Of a DNA stretch of 9,093 nt, positions 1-7,966 are shown piece by piece. The position numbers were made by a program, and so were the translations under genes. Each line of letters begins with the position of its first letter. Position 1 is the first letter of the stretch. Where the stretch lies: the NCBI GenBank assembly GCA_002431635.1, contig DJGH01000060.1:1270-10362 (forward strand), written 5' to 3'. This stretch comes from Petrotoga sp. UBA5851. Lineage in GTDB: Bacteria > Thermotogota > Thermotogae > Petrotogales > Petrotogaceae. The notes under the pieces are model-generated. The model saw nothing but the letters and a program-made list of their open reading frames with translations. It had not been told where the DNA came from and made no database searches.

Positions 1-637
1 TAATTTCATCATTAAAAAGGTCAATGCTCTGAAAATTAAGGGTATACCCTTTAGCAAGCATAACTGAATTTGGAAGAACCTCTTCGGTTTTCTGATCTCT
101 TATAAGAGAAACAACGTACTTTATATCAAATTCTGCATCTCCCATATCATCTACCTTCATCAGTATCTTTCCGTTATTTATGGTTGTAATATCACCGGTC
201 AAAAGAGTATTTTCTCCGAGAAATGCCTTAAATTTCTTGCCTGAATAGTCATTCGTAATTTCATCTTTCAGAGTGTTTTGCCTTACATTCCAAAACTTGA
301 GCACATTTAAGTCCTTAAGATAGAATCTGCCTGATGTAGTTGTAACGGTAGCATCATTAGTTTCAAGACTATACTCTGAGACATATCCTGAAAAATTCAT
401 TTTATCTATTACAACACCGTTTATATCAAATGTCTGGTCATCAAAAGAAATCATATTTATACTGTCCAGAGGAAGACTTATTGCTGTTCCAAACCCTTTT
501 ATACTAACTTTTCCGTCTTTAACTGATACAACAGTAACTTTTATGCTATTACCGTCAGTGGTTTTTATAGTTGCGGAAAATGCAAACCCTGCAATAATAG
601 TAATAAAGCTTAAAAATATAACCACCGCTTTTCTCAA
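1..637 (-). CDS. Secreted beta-rich protein with repeated small-barrel-like units, 3' part outside window
   Basis: An open minus-strand frame of 212 codons runs off the left edge with no stop. I chose the TTG at 637-635: GGAGG lies 8 nt upstream, while the nearby ATG frame stops after one further codon. Residues 1-22 look like a signal peptide (MRK, then a hydrophobic stretch ending AFSA), so the protein is probably exported. The remainder is rich in beta-type residues and appears to repeat a unit of about 40-50 residues: a G-x-I/V strand, a turn ending in GK, an alternating strand, a G, then hydrophobic-D/P-hydrophobic followed by V/I-x-x-I/L. Copies can be traced near residues 23-65, 67-115 and 139-180. 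I do not recognise a named family. The gene starts 16 nt after the upstream DHH phosphodiesterase gene, and its Shine-Dalgarno lies in that gap, so it is likely the next operon member. A periplasmic or surface role is only inferred. Confidence 0.75.
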   Translation of the reverse strand, partial: MRKAVVIFLSFITIIAGFAFSATIKTTDGNSIKVTVVSVKDGKVSIKGFGTAISLPLDSINMISFDDQTFDINGVVIDKMNFSGYVSEYSLETNDATVTTTSGRFYLKDLNVLKFWNVRQNTLKDEITNDYSGKKFKAFLGENTLLTGDITTINNGKILMKVDDMGDAEFDIKYVVSLIRDQKTEEVLPNSVMLAKGYTLNFQSIDLFNDEI

Positions 638-653
638 AACATCCACCTCCAGC

Positions 654-1622
654 TTATCTTGTTTTCATAAAGGATATAATATTTTCTATAATTGCTCTGA
701 TTTCACTTTTTATATCGCCGGTCTGCAAAGAAAAACCAGCTGCTCTCACATGTCCGCCACCGCCGTATTTTAGGGCTACCTGTGAAACATCAACGTAACT
801 TTTCGAACGAAGTGATACATGCCAATCATTTTTTTCATATTCAATAAAGGTAACTGCAACTTCAACACCTTTTATAGATCTTAGCTCAGATACAAAAGGT
901 GGAACATTAACAGGATCGAATCCATATCTGGTGCTCATTTCTCTTGGTATGGCAACATAGGCAAGTGTATTATCGTTTACTAGTTTCATTTCATTCAACA
1001 CATCCTTGAGAAGAAGCTTGCTTTCCAATGGAACATTTTCCAGAATCATATTGGTTATATACGAAAGTTCTGCTTTCTTTGACAGCAAAAATGCGCAATC
1101 ATTAAAAACTTTTTCATTAACGTTTGAATATTTAAAAAAACCAGTATCTGTAGCTATCCCTAAAAGATTTGCGGTAGCAAGTTCTTTATCATATTCAACT
1201 CCAAGACTTGTTAATACTTCAAGTACCATCTGCGCACATGAAGCATATGAAGCATCTACCCAATTAACATGACCAAAAGAAAGGTTTGTTGCATGATGAT
1301 CAATAACTACAACCCTCCTGTAACTAAAAAGCTGCTGAACCTTTCCCACTCTGTCCGGAGAAGAAGCATCAACTATTATCAAAAGATCTGCCGGATCCTT
1401 TTCAACACAGCTCATTTCTCTAATTTTATCATTTACAAACTGAAAATTCTTTAAGTAATCAGGTATTTGTGAGTCTATAACTCCTATTGCTCTTTTGCCG
1501 AGTTTTTCCAACCCCATAACCATTGACGAAACAGAACTTACATCATCTCCGTCCGGATCAATATGTCCTGCGACAATTATAGCGCTTGCCTGAGTTATCT
1601 CTTTAAGTATTTCTTCTTTCAT
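654..1622 (-). CDS. nrnA: NrnA-type DHH-DHHA1 phosphodiesterase (nanoRNase / pNpN phosphatase)
   Basis: The product is a 322-residue stand-alone DHH-DHHA1 protein, the usual NrnA length. Family members remove nucleotides from 2-5 nt RNAs, hydrolyse linear dinucleotides such as pApA or pGpG and often convert pAp to AMP, using Mn2+ in the cytosol. Visible metal and catalytic motifs are H20-x-x-P-D24-G-D26 (motif I), D85 in the IVDASSPDR segment (motif II), D108-H109-H110 (DHH), and D159 in GIATDTG (motif IV). The C-terminal DHHA1 substrate loop GGGGH is at 287-291. After GD the motif reads DVSS where many NrnA proteins have A-I/L-GS; from memory the T. maritima enzyme TM1595 also has VSS there. 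The start is supported by AGGAG 9 nt upstream, directly after the phosphorylase stop (15 nt gap). Whether RNA, c-di-AMP products or pGpG is the main substrate cannot be read from sequence. Confidence 0.93.
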   Translation of the reverse strand: MKEEILKEITQASAIIVAGHIDPDGDDVSSVSSMVMGLEKLGKRAIGVIDSQIPDYLKNFQFVNDKIREMSCVEKDPADLLIIVDASSPDRVGKVQQLFSYRRVVVIDHHATNLSFGHVNWVDASYASCAQMVLEVLTSLGVEYDKELATANLLGIATDTGFFKYSNVNEKVFNDCAFLLSKKAELSYITNMILENVPLESKLLLKDVLNEMKLVNDNTLAYVAIPREMSTRYGFDPVNVPPFVSELRSIKGVEVAVTFIEYEKNDWHVSLRSKSYVDVSQVALKYGGGGHVRAAGFSLQTGDIKSEIRAIIENIISFMKTR

Positions 1623-1637
1623 CGCATTTATCTCCTG

Positions 1638-2450
1638 TTAGAATAATTTTATTGATGTTTTCACAACAGACTCAAACTTTCCCTTTATCTGATCAGCAAC
1701 CGCAAGAACCTCTTTATGATTAAGCGGTTGCGGAAGTATACCGGCGGCCATATTTGTTACCGCAGAAAAAGATATTACTTTTATTGAACAGTGATTTGCG
1801 GCAATAACTTCCGGCATGGTTGACATTCCTACCAAATCAGCTCCGAGTTTCCGTGCAAGTTTTATTTCAGCAGGCGTTTCATAGCTAGGACCTAGAAACC
1901 AACAGTAAGTACCGCTCTTTATCTCTATACCAGCCGCTTTAGATTGGTTTATAACTCTTTCTATCCAGTTGCTATCGCACGGAAATGCCATGCTCGGAAA
2001 TCTTGGCCCTATCTCATCTTTATTGGGACCTATCAGAGGATTTTTAAATGAAAAATTTATAAAATCCCTGTTTGCTACTATATCACCGGGTTTATACATC
2101 ATATTTACTCCACCGGCAGCATTAGTCAAAATAAGCCCCTTCACTCCAAGTTCTTTCATTACATATATAGGAAATGCAATATTACGGATTTTATGACCTT
2201 CATAGGCATGAAAACGCCCTTTAAGGGTTATAACCTGAACTCCCTCAAGTTTTCCCACTACAAGTTTCCCTTCATGTCCTATAACTGTCGAAACAGGAAA
2301 ATTAGGGATATCTTTATAATTTATTACTCTTTGATCCTGTATCTTATCTGCCAAATACCCTAAGCCAGAACCTAGAATCATACCTATAATAGGTTTTTCT
2401 TCAATTTGAGAGTTTATATATTCACACGCTCTTCTTACCATGGTTAACAT
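1638..2450 (-). CDS. punA: Purine nucleoside phosphorylase, trimeric inosine/guanosine type
   Basis: The 270-residue protein belongs to the trimeric PNP family. It cleaves inosine, guanosine and their deoxy forms with phosphate, giving base and (deoxy)ribose-1-phosphate for purine salvage in the cytosol. Phosphate-site motifs are visible: GSGLG at 27-31 (S28), H59, GRFHAYEG at 78-85 (H81), TNAAGG at 109-114 and S210. Base-site residues E191 (in GPSYET), M209 and N233 (in VTNMAAG) match human PNP E201, M219 and N243 with a constant offset. N233 is the 6-oxopurine signature; methylthioadenosine phosphorylases carry Asp there. The first ATG is preferred over the one three codons in because GAGGTG sits 7-8 nt before it. 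The gap from the upstream HD-GYP gene is 21 nt. The next gene downstream is a DHH phosphodiesterase; from memory this pairing also occurs in T. maritima (TM1596-TM1595). Confidence 0.95.
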   Translation of the reverse strand: MLTMVRRACEYINSQIEEKPIIGMILGSGLGYLADKIQDQRVINYKDIPNFPVSTVIGHEGKLVVGKLEGVQVITLKGRFHAYEGHKIRNIAFPIYVMKELGVKGLILTNAAGGVNMMYKPGDIVANRDFINFSFKNPLIGPNKDEIGPRFPSMAFPCDSNWIERVINQSKAAGIEIKSGTYCWFLGPSYETPAEIKLARKLGADLVGMSTMPEVIAANHCSIKVISFSAVTNMAAGILPQPLNHKEVLAVADQIKGKFESVVKTSIKLF

Positions 2451-2471
2451 TTTCCCACCTCTCAGATCTTT

Positions 2472-3494
2472 TTATTCACCAATTACCTGCATTATATAAA
2501 ACTTTTCCTTACTAAGATCTATAATTTTATCTTCCACCTGCACAACTGGCTGAAGCTCGTTCCCTTTACGTACGGCAACTACAGTGGCAGTTCTGGAATC
2601 ATTAAGCTTAACCATAGTTCCGGGAGGATATACTCCAAAGACTTTTATAAATGAAGAAGAAATCTCAGGATCAAAAATTTTTCCGGCATTCTGTAGAATA
2701 TATGAAACCACCTTGTAGTAGTTCCACATGTCTTTATATGCTCTTTTGGAAGTAAGTGCATCATATACATCTGCTACAGAAATAAGCCTGCCGTAAAAAG
2801 ATATTTCCGTACCTTTTTTACCGGCTATATAGCCATGACCGTCATATCTTTCGTGATGCTCATACACTCCTCGTAGGATATCGCCTTCAATCTTCTGCTC
2901 CTGGCAAATAAGCTTGCCAAGAACTACATGCTGTTTTACTATATTATACTCATCATCGGTCAATTTTCTTGGAGCATTCAGTATCTTTTCATCTATCCGG
3001 CTTTTTCCTATATCATGGAGAAGCCCTGCATAAGTAAGCTCATAAAGATCTTTTTTCCCAAACCCCATTTCTACAGCCATAAGCAAAGTAATGAGCCCGA
3101 CATTTAGAGTGTGCGCATATGTATACTGATCAAATGAATTAAGCTTAACAAGGGGAATGTAATTTATATCACCGAATTTCTTCATTACATCTTCCACAAG
3201 CTCGTTGGTAGAATCAGAAAGCAACTCTTTGTCTATCTTTTCATTTTGTCTAAGCTTGTCCCATGTTTTCTGTATGCTTGAAAATGTCTTCTTAGATATT
3301 GACTGATCAAGGATATTATATGATGACATCTTATTTTCGTACGTTGGCACCAGAGCTAGTCCTTGATACCGCAAGGAATGTCTTACTGAATCAGAAATAA
3401 TTATACCCTTCTTAAGCTTGGCACTTGGAATGTCCAAAGCTAGTATGTATTTATCAGGTTCAATTTTTAGTGTGTCCTTAAATTTTATTTTCAT
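2472..3494 (-). CDS. HD-GYP domain protein, probable c-di-GMP phosphodiesterase
   Basis: The product has 340 residues, no transmembrane segment and no receiver domain, so it should be soluble. HD-GYP enzymes hydrolyse c-di-GMP to pGpG or GMP. The N-terminal ~55 residues form a small domain of the type often found before HD-GYP domains, followed by a charged linker (about 60-110). The HD-GYP core spans about 120-285 with metal ligands H128, H160-D161, H189, H213-H214 and D242, the HDIGK lysine K164, the PRKLT segment, and VADVYDALTSKRAY at 240-253. The GYP loop reads GHGYI at 219-223, so the Pro is Ile, a tolerated type of change. A C-terminal small domain follows (GVYPPGT then LND, about 290-340), common in this family. 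The start overlaps the 3' end of the upstream paralogue by 17 nt, with a GAGGG only 2-3 nt before ATG, so translation is probably coupled. Activity is likely but unproven. Confidence 0.9.
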   Translation of the reverse strand: MKIKFKDTLKIEPDKYILALDIPSAKLKKGIIISDSVRHSLRYQGLALVPTYENKMSSYNILDQSISKKTFSSIQKTWDKLRQNEKIDKELLSDSTNELVEDVMKKFGDINYIPLVKLNSFDQYTYAHTLNVGLITLLMAVEMGFGKKDLYELTYAGLLHDIGKSRIDEKILNAPRKLTDDEYNIVKQHVVLGKLICQEQKIEGDILRGVYEHHERYDGHGYIAGKKGTEISFYGRLISVADVYDALTSKRAYKDMWNYYKVVSYILQNAGKIFDPEISSSFIKVFGVYPPGTMVKLNDSRTATVVAVRKGNELQPVVQVEDKIIDLSKEKFYIMQVIGE

Positions 3495-4518
3495 TTCCCT
3501 CTGCCACTTCTTTTATAAAAAATCCTGTCTCAGGACCGGTTTGAATGCTTTTTCCTTCCACATTTACAACCGGGAAAACAGCAGCTACTCCTTTTTTTAT
3601 AACCTGCGCAATTCTGCCATCATTGAGAACGACTTTAGTGCCGCTAGGATATAATCCAACAACAGAAAAGAATATGCTTACATAGTAAGGATCGAAAAGT
3701 TTTCCGGCATTTTTCAAGAGGTAACTCATAGCTTCATATGGATTGTTACCTATTTCTATATATGAGTCGTATGCATCGCCAATTTGCATTATACGCACAA
3801 GAGGACTTATTCTTTCATCTCTTAGACCCATCAGTATCCCTTTACCATCGTACCTCTCATGATGCTGGAGAATTGAATTCACTATTTCCTTTGAAAGCGT
3901 TGCTTTTAAAGGCTCAAAAGCCTTATATCCGGCAATTATATGAGATTTTACAAATCTATCTTCGCTCTTATCGTAATCGAAAATAATCCGTGTATTAAGA
4001 AAGCCGTATCCAAGATCATGAATAAGACTTGCTTTTATCAATTCCAGCGAAAAAACTTTCGGCATTTTAAGATGTGAGGATATTATTGAAGCTATTATAG
4101 AAGTATTGATACTATGAAGGGTAAGCGCCTTGTCTCCTATAGAATGGAAAAGGTTGAGAATTATCTCATCCTTTTCTATAAAAGTTTTGTGAAGATCTTC
4201 TACAAGACTTTCCATTTCCTGAGGCTGTTCATTTATTTTTGTAATGTCTTTTATTTTTTCAAACTGATCATTCCACTCTTTATATTTTTTTGCTTCTACA
4301 ATCGGTGGAATATCCTTAAATTCAACTTTAATATCTTTTCCAAGAATAAAGTCATCTTCGTCATAAATAATGACTTCACGTATACCACGATTTTTGAGTT
4401 TTTGAATATCAGCCTCAGTAAGTACATTGCCTTCTGATAGAAGAATTACTGCGTTGTAGGTAACATGTTCGGCAAGTATGAATCCGGCTTTTAGGTCACT
4501 TAATTTAACCTTGCGCAT
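3478..4518 (-). CDS. Degenerate HD-GYP paralogue, possible regulatory partner
   Basis: The product has 346 residues and the same architecture as the neighbouring HD-GYP protein. A clear N-terminal domain (about 1-55: KLSDLKAGFILAEHV, later LTEADIQKL) precedes a charged linker, an HD-GYP core (about 125-285) and the C-terminal LYPSGT/LNDGR small domain. The metal ligands remain: H135, H167-D168, H193, H219-H220 and D248. Three hallmarks have drifted. The HDxGK lysine is Tyr171, the GYP loop reads GKGIL (225-229), and the kPxxLTxxE segment and the DALTxxRxY ending are unrecognisable (DAYDSYIEIGNN). I infer weak or absent catalysis and a sensing or heterodimer role with the intact copy, which it overlaps by 17 nt. 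The ATG at 4518 follows a GAGGGGG about 5-7 nt upstream; the gap from the M16 peptidase gene is 24 nt. Both genes likely arose from an old tandem duplication, as identity outside motifs is modest. Confidence 0.88.
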   Translation of the reverse strand: MRKVKLSDLKAGFILAEHVTYNAVILLSEGNVLTEADIQKLKNRGIREVIIYDEDDFILGKDIKVEFKDIPPIVEAKKYKEWNDQFEKIKDITKINEQPQEMESLVEDLHKTFIEKDEIILNLFHSIGDKALTLHSINTSIIASIISSHLKMPKVFSLELIKASLIHDLGYGFLNTRIIFDYDKSEDRFVKSHIIAGYKAFEPLKATLSKEIVNSILQHHERYDGKGILMGLRDERISPLVRIMQIGDAYDSYIEIGNNPYEAMSYLLKNAGKLFDPYYVSIFFSVVGLYPSGTKVVLNDGRIAQVIKKGVAAVFPVVNVEGKSIQTGPETGFFIKEVAEGNENKI

Positions 4519-4542
4519 AAAATCCCCCTCTTAAAAAGATCT

Positions 4543-5757
4543 CTACTCTGGCTTCAAAACAGAAACATACTTATTTCCTTCAAATATATCTCCTGCAGCC
4601 CTTAATACTTGAGATAATGTTACTGACTCAATATTCTTTATTACGTCATCAATTGTTATAGGCTCTTTGTTATTGAGATAAAGATCCAAAATATTCATGC
4701 CGAGAGAAACATTACTCTCAATGTCTATTGTAAGTTTTCCGATGAGTCTTTTCTTTCCATAATTAAACCATTGCTCTGCATCCTTGTCACTGTAAAAACT
4801 CTTCAGAACATTTTCAAGTTCATTGTTATATTTGGTAAGCTTATCTCCTGAAGTTGCAGCAAAAACCAAAAAAACTCCACTTTTTTTATAAGCATTGTAC
4901 TCTGAGGTAACTTCGTAAACAAGAGATTTTTCTTCTCTTATTCTGTTAAAAAGCAGTGAACTCATACCGCTGCCAAGAAGTGTGTTAAGAACCAGAGAGG
5001 GATAATATCCCTCATCAGAGCGCGAAGGCGCTTTGAAAGCGTTTACTATGTAATGCTGTGAAAGATCTTTCTTTGTTTTCTCAACTATGATATTTTTATT
5101 TTTAAGCTGCGGACTTTTCATATCACTTATAAAATTTTCTTTTCCCTCAAAAAGGGAAAGATAGTCTGCAATCTTATCTTCCTCGTATGAACCTGTAAGT
5201 ACAACCGTAACATTGGATGGTTTATAGAATTTATTATAAAATCCTGTGATAATTGATTTATCAAAGTTTTCAACATTCTTTCTGTTACCGATTATAGGAC
5301 GTGCAAACTCAGGATTATAAATATTTCTGAATAGATTTTCAAAGACATTATCCACAGGATCGTCTTCATACATCGAAATCTCTTCATATATTACATCTTT
5401 TTCTTTTTCTATGTCTGCTTCATTAAATAATGGTTTAAACACAATATCCGAAAGTATTTCCACAGCAGTCATTACTTCAGTGGAAGGTACCTTTGCATAA
5501 TATATTGTAAGGTTATTTCCGGTAAAAGCATTAAGAGTACCGCCAACCTCTTCGATAGGTTTCTTTATAGATACCATATCCCTTGATGAAGTACCGCGGA
5601 ATGAAACATGTTCTATAAAGTGTGCTACACCGGAAACTGTTTCATTCTCATCGGAAGAACCTGCACCCACACAGAATATTATGGAAGCGCTTCTCATTGA
5701 ATTACGTGGAACACTTATGAGTCTGAGATTATTATTTAATGTTCTGATTTTATACAT
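4543..5757 (-). CDS. M16B zinc metallopeptidase (mitochondrial-processing-peptidase-like)
   Basis: The product is a 404-residue single-unit M16B peptidase, the usual length for small bacterial members that act as clam-shaped homodimers. The inverted zinc motif HFIEH lies at 46-50 (H46, E49, H50), and E126 in the EEISMY segment is exactly 76 residues after H50, as expected for the third zinc ligand. In the C-terminal half R274 and Y281 in the RIREEKSLVY segment match the family Arg-Tyr pair that helps bind substrate. No signal peptide or membrane segment is visible, so it should act in the cytosol on peptides or small unfolded proteins; the physiological substrate is unknown. Its ATG directly abuts the PNPase TAG stop (0 nt gap) and its GGAGG lies inside the last PNPase codons, 13 nt upstream, so expression is probably coupled to pnp. 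An M16 gene after pnp is a common bacterial arrangement. Confidence 0.94.
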   Translation of the reverse strand: MYKIRTLNNNLRLISVPRNSMRSASIIFCVGAGSSDENETVSGVAHFIEHVSFRGTSSRDMVSIKKPIEEVGGTLNAFTGNNLTIYYAKVPSTEVMTAVEILSDIVFKPLFNEADIEKEKDVIYEEISMYEDDPVDNVFENLFRNIYNPEFARPIIGNRKNVENFDKSIITGFYNKFYKPSNVTVVLTGSYEEDKIADYLSLFEGKENFISDMKSPQLKNKNIIVEKTKKDLSQHYIVNAFKAPSRSDEGYYPSLVLNTLLGSGMSSLLFNRIREEKSLVYEVTSEYNAYKKSGVFLVFAATSGDKLTKYNNELENVLKSFYSDKDAEQWFNYGKKRLIGKLTIDIESNVSLGMNILDLYLNNKEPITIDDVIKNIESVTLSQVLRAAGDIFEGNKYVSVLKPE

Positions 5758-7893
5758 CTATTCTTTTGTACCTCCATTATTTTCTTTTTCACGAGGTACG
5801 GTTTTTTTAACAAAACCTTCCTTCTTAAGTTGGAATTTTCCGTTATCTTCTATCGACATTACCTCTATTTTTATAAAATCACCGACTTTATATTTCTTGG
5901 GATCTTCTCCAAGGTTAGAACCGTGAAGGAGGCCACTTTTTCCCGGAGAAAGCTCTACAAAAAGACCATATGGCTCCACTCTGAGTATCTCGCCCTCGAT
6001 AATATCTCCTTTCTTAATTATCCTTACTATACTCTCAATATATCTTATAGCGGCTTTCACTTTCTCTTTGTCCTGTCCGCTTACCTTAACTATACCGCCT
6101 TCATCCTCAATCTCAGTTTCAACCTCAAATCTTCTGTTTATTTCCTTTATCACTTTCCCTCCAGGACCTATAACTTCGCCTATTTTTTCTGTTGGGATAG
6201 CCGTTATAAGCATGGCTGGAACATAGGGTGAAAGCTCTTCTCTAGCCTGAGGCATTGCATCATACATAAGGCTAAGTATTTTTTCTCTTCCTATTCTTGC
6301 TTTTTCAAGAGCTTCTCGCAGAACTTCCTCATTTACCTTGGCTACCTTAACATCCATCTGAAAAGCAGTTATTCCATCACGTGTTCCGGTAACTTTAAAA
6401 TCCATATCGCCAAGATGGTCTTCCATTCCAAGAATATCTGTAAGTACAACAAATTTTTCATCTTCAAATATGAGACCCATGGCTATTCCTGCCACATGTT
6501 TCTTTATAGGTACACCTGCATCCATGAGTGCAAGAGATGCCGAACACACCGATGCCATTGATGATGAGCCGTTCGATTCAAGTATTTCGGATACTACTCT
6601 TATTGTATACGGAAATTCTTTTTCATCCGGAATAAGATTTTTGTGAGCTCTTTCTGCAAGATGGCCATGTCCTATTTCTCTTCTGCTTATACCTCTAAGA
6701 GACTTGACTTCTCCGGTTGAATAAGGCGGGAAGTTGTAATGAAGCATAAATCGCTTTTCTCCTTCGGTAAATATAGTATCAACAAACTGAACATCCATTG
6801 AAATTCCGAGTGTAACAGTCCCAAGAGATTGAGTTTCACCTCTTGTAAAGAGAGCTGATCCGTGAAGCCTTGGTATTACATGAGTTTCACAGGTTATAGG
6901 CCTTATTTCATCAGGATTTCTTCCATCAACTCTGGTATTATTTTCAATAATCATCTTTCTCATGGTGTTTTTTACTTCATCCTCAAAAAACTCGTTTAAA
7001 AGTCTTGCTTTTGAAGCATAAAAATTATCTGTCCATTTTTCAAGGTACTTCTCTTCAAAATCGTTGAAAACCTTTTCTTTATACTCTGATATAGCATTGT
7101 CACGTGCTTTTTTACCTTTAGTAAGTATGGCTTTTTTAAGCAGGTCATCATTCATAATGGATTTAAAATCACTTATAAATTCGGAAGGGTATTCTATATT
7201 TTTAATAACCCATTTTTCAACTGCTATTTCACTTCTTATTTCTTCCTGGATTGATATTATCTGTTTTATCGCATCATGGGCGAACATGATCGCTTTAACC
7301 ATTTCTTCTTCAGTTACTTCAAGTGATTCCCCTTCAACCATTGTAACGGCATCTTTTGTTCCCGCAACAATCACATCCATTCTGCTGTTCTTAAGCTGCT
7401 CCTGTGTTGGAAATGCAATATAGTTACCATCTACATAGCCTATTCTAACCCCAGCAACAAAGCCTTCAAATGGGATAGGAGATATATTAAGTGCCAGAGA
7501 AGCCCCAGCTATTCCCCATGTTTCAATACTATCATCAGGAAGCATTGAAAACACTGTTGAAATAATCTGAACTTCATTATGGAAATCATTAGGAAACAAT
7601 GGTCTTATTGGCCTGTCAATAAGTCGTGAAGCAAGAATAGCCTCATCACTGGGTTTCCCTTCTCTTTTCATAAATCCGCCGGGGAATCTCCCTATTGCGT
7701 AAAATCTTTCCTGAAATTCTACTGTAAGCGGCATAAAATCAACATCTGGTTTTGATTTTTCGTTTGCATTGGCTGTAACAAGCAACGAAGATTCATTAAA
7801 ATTTATTAAAACCGATCCTAACGACTGTTTGGCCATCTTTCCTGTCTCTATTCTAATTTTTCTACCAAAAATCTCTTTTTCCCAATACTTCAT
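5758..7893 (-). CDS. pnp: Polynucleotide phosphorylase (PNPase)
   Basis: The 711-residue protein has full family length. PNPase degrades RNA 3' to 5' with phosphate, releasing nucleoside diphosphates, as a ring-shaped trimer in the cytosol. In order I see a first RNase PH domain (about 5-145), including the RFPGGFMKREGK loop at 69-80; an alpha-helical domain (about 150-310); the catalytic second RNase PH domain (about 320-540) with HGSALFTRGETQSL at 344-357, GSSSMAS at 442-448, and D492, D498, K500 matching the E. coli metal residues D486, D492, K494; a KH domain (about 558-617) with GPGG at 576-579; and an S1 domain (about 629-693). The start is fixed by GAGGTGA 6-8 nt before ATG. The gene follows rpsO as in many bacteria, but a terminator and a candidate promoter lie between. 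All key residues are present. Confidence 0.98.
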   Translation of the reverse strand: MKYWEKEIFGRKIRIETGKMAKQSLGSVLINFNESSLLVTANANEKSKPDVDFMPLTVEFQERFYAIGRFPGGFMKREGKPSDEAILASRLIDRPIRPLFPNDFHNEVQIISTVFSMLPDDSIETWGIAGASLALNISPIPFEGFVAGVRIGYVDGNYIAFPTQEQLKNSRMDVIVAGTKDAVTMVEGESLEVTEEEMVKAIMFAHDAIKQIISIQEEIRSEIAVEKWVIKNIEYPSEFISDFKSIMNDDLLKKAILTKGKKARDNAISEYKEKVFNDFEEKYLEKWTDNFYASKARLLNEFFEDEVKNTMRKMIIENNTRVDGRNPDEIRPITCETHVIPRLHGSALFTRGETQSLGTVTLGISMDVQFVDTIFTEGEKRFMLHYNFPPYSTGEVKSLRGISRREIGHGHLAERAHKNLIPDEKEFPYTIRVVSEILESNGSSSMASVCSASLALMDAGVPIKKHVAGIAMGLIFEDEKFVVLTDILGMEDHLGDMDFKVTGTRDGITAFQMDVKVAKVNEEVLREALEKARIGREKILSLMYDAMPQAREELSPYVPAMLITAIPTEKIGEVIGPGGKVIKEINRRFEVETEIEDEGGIVKVSGQDKEKVKAAIRYIESIVRIIKKGDIIEGEILRVEPYGLFVELSPGKSGLLHGSNLGEDPKKYKVGDFIKIEVMSIEDNGKFQLKKEGFVKKTVPREKENNGGTKE

Positions 7894-7928
7894 TTATTTC
7901 ACCTCACGAATTTATTTTCTCTATAAAC

Positions 7929-7940
7929 CTATTTTACCAT
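7929..7940 (-). promoter_or_regulatory. Candidate extended -10 promoter for pnp
   Basis: On the minus strand TATGG precedes TAAAAT (7936-7931), giving a TG-extended -10 with one mismatch to TATAAT. The predicted start of transcription is near 7924, about 30 nt before the pnp ATG. No good -35 hexamer lies 16-18 bp upstream. Its position just after the rpsO terminator makes it a sensible promoter for pnp and the genes after it. The call is by eye in an AT-rich region. Confidence 0.45.
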
Positions 7941-7966
7941 AGTTTTAGAACATTTAACATATAATG

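Noticed and set aside
4114..4437. Plus-strand frame of 107 codons, very Phe/Ile/Tyr rich, resembling a membrane protein
   Set aside because: It lies wholly opposite the degenerate HD-GYP gene, and poly-Phe/Ile comes from the complement of AAA/GAA/AAT codons. There is no Shine-Dalgarno.
5830..6231. Plus-strand frame of 133 codons opposite the PNPase KH-S1 coding region
   Set aside because: It is the antisense of a clear PNPase reading frame, lacks a ribosome site and shows no family motif; its hydrophobic look reflects the complement of lysine/glutamate-rich codons.
7064..7423. Plus-strand frame of 119 codons opposite pnp
   Set aside because: Antisense shadow of the PNPase helical domain, with no start signal or recognisable protein.
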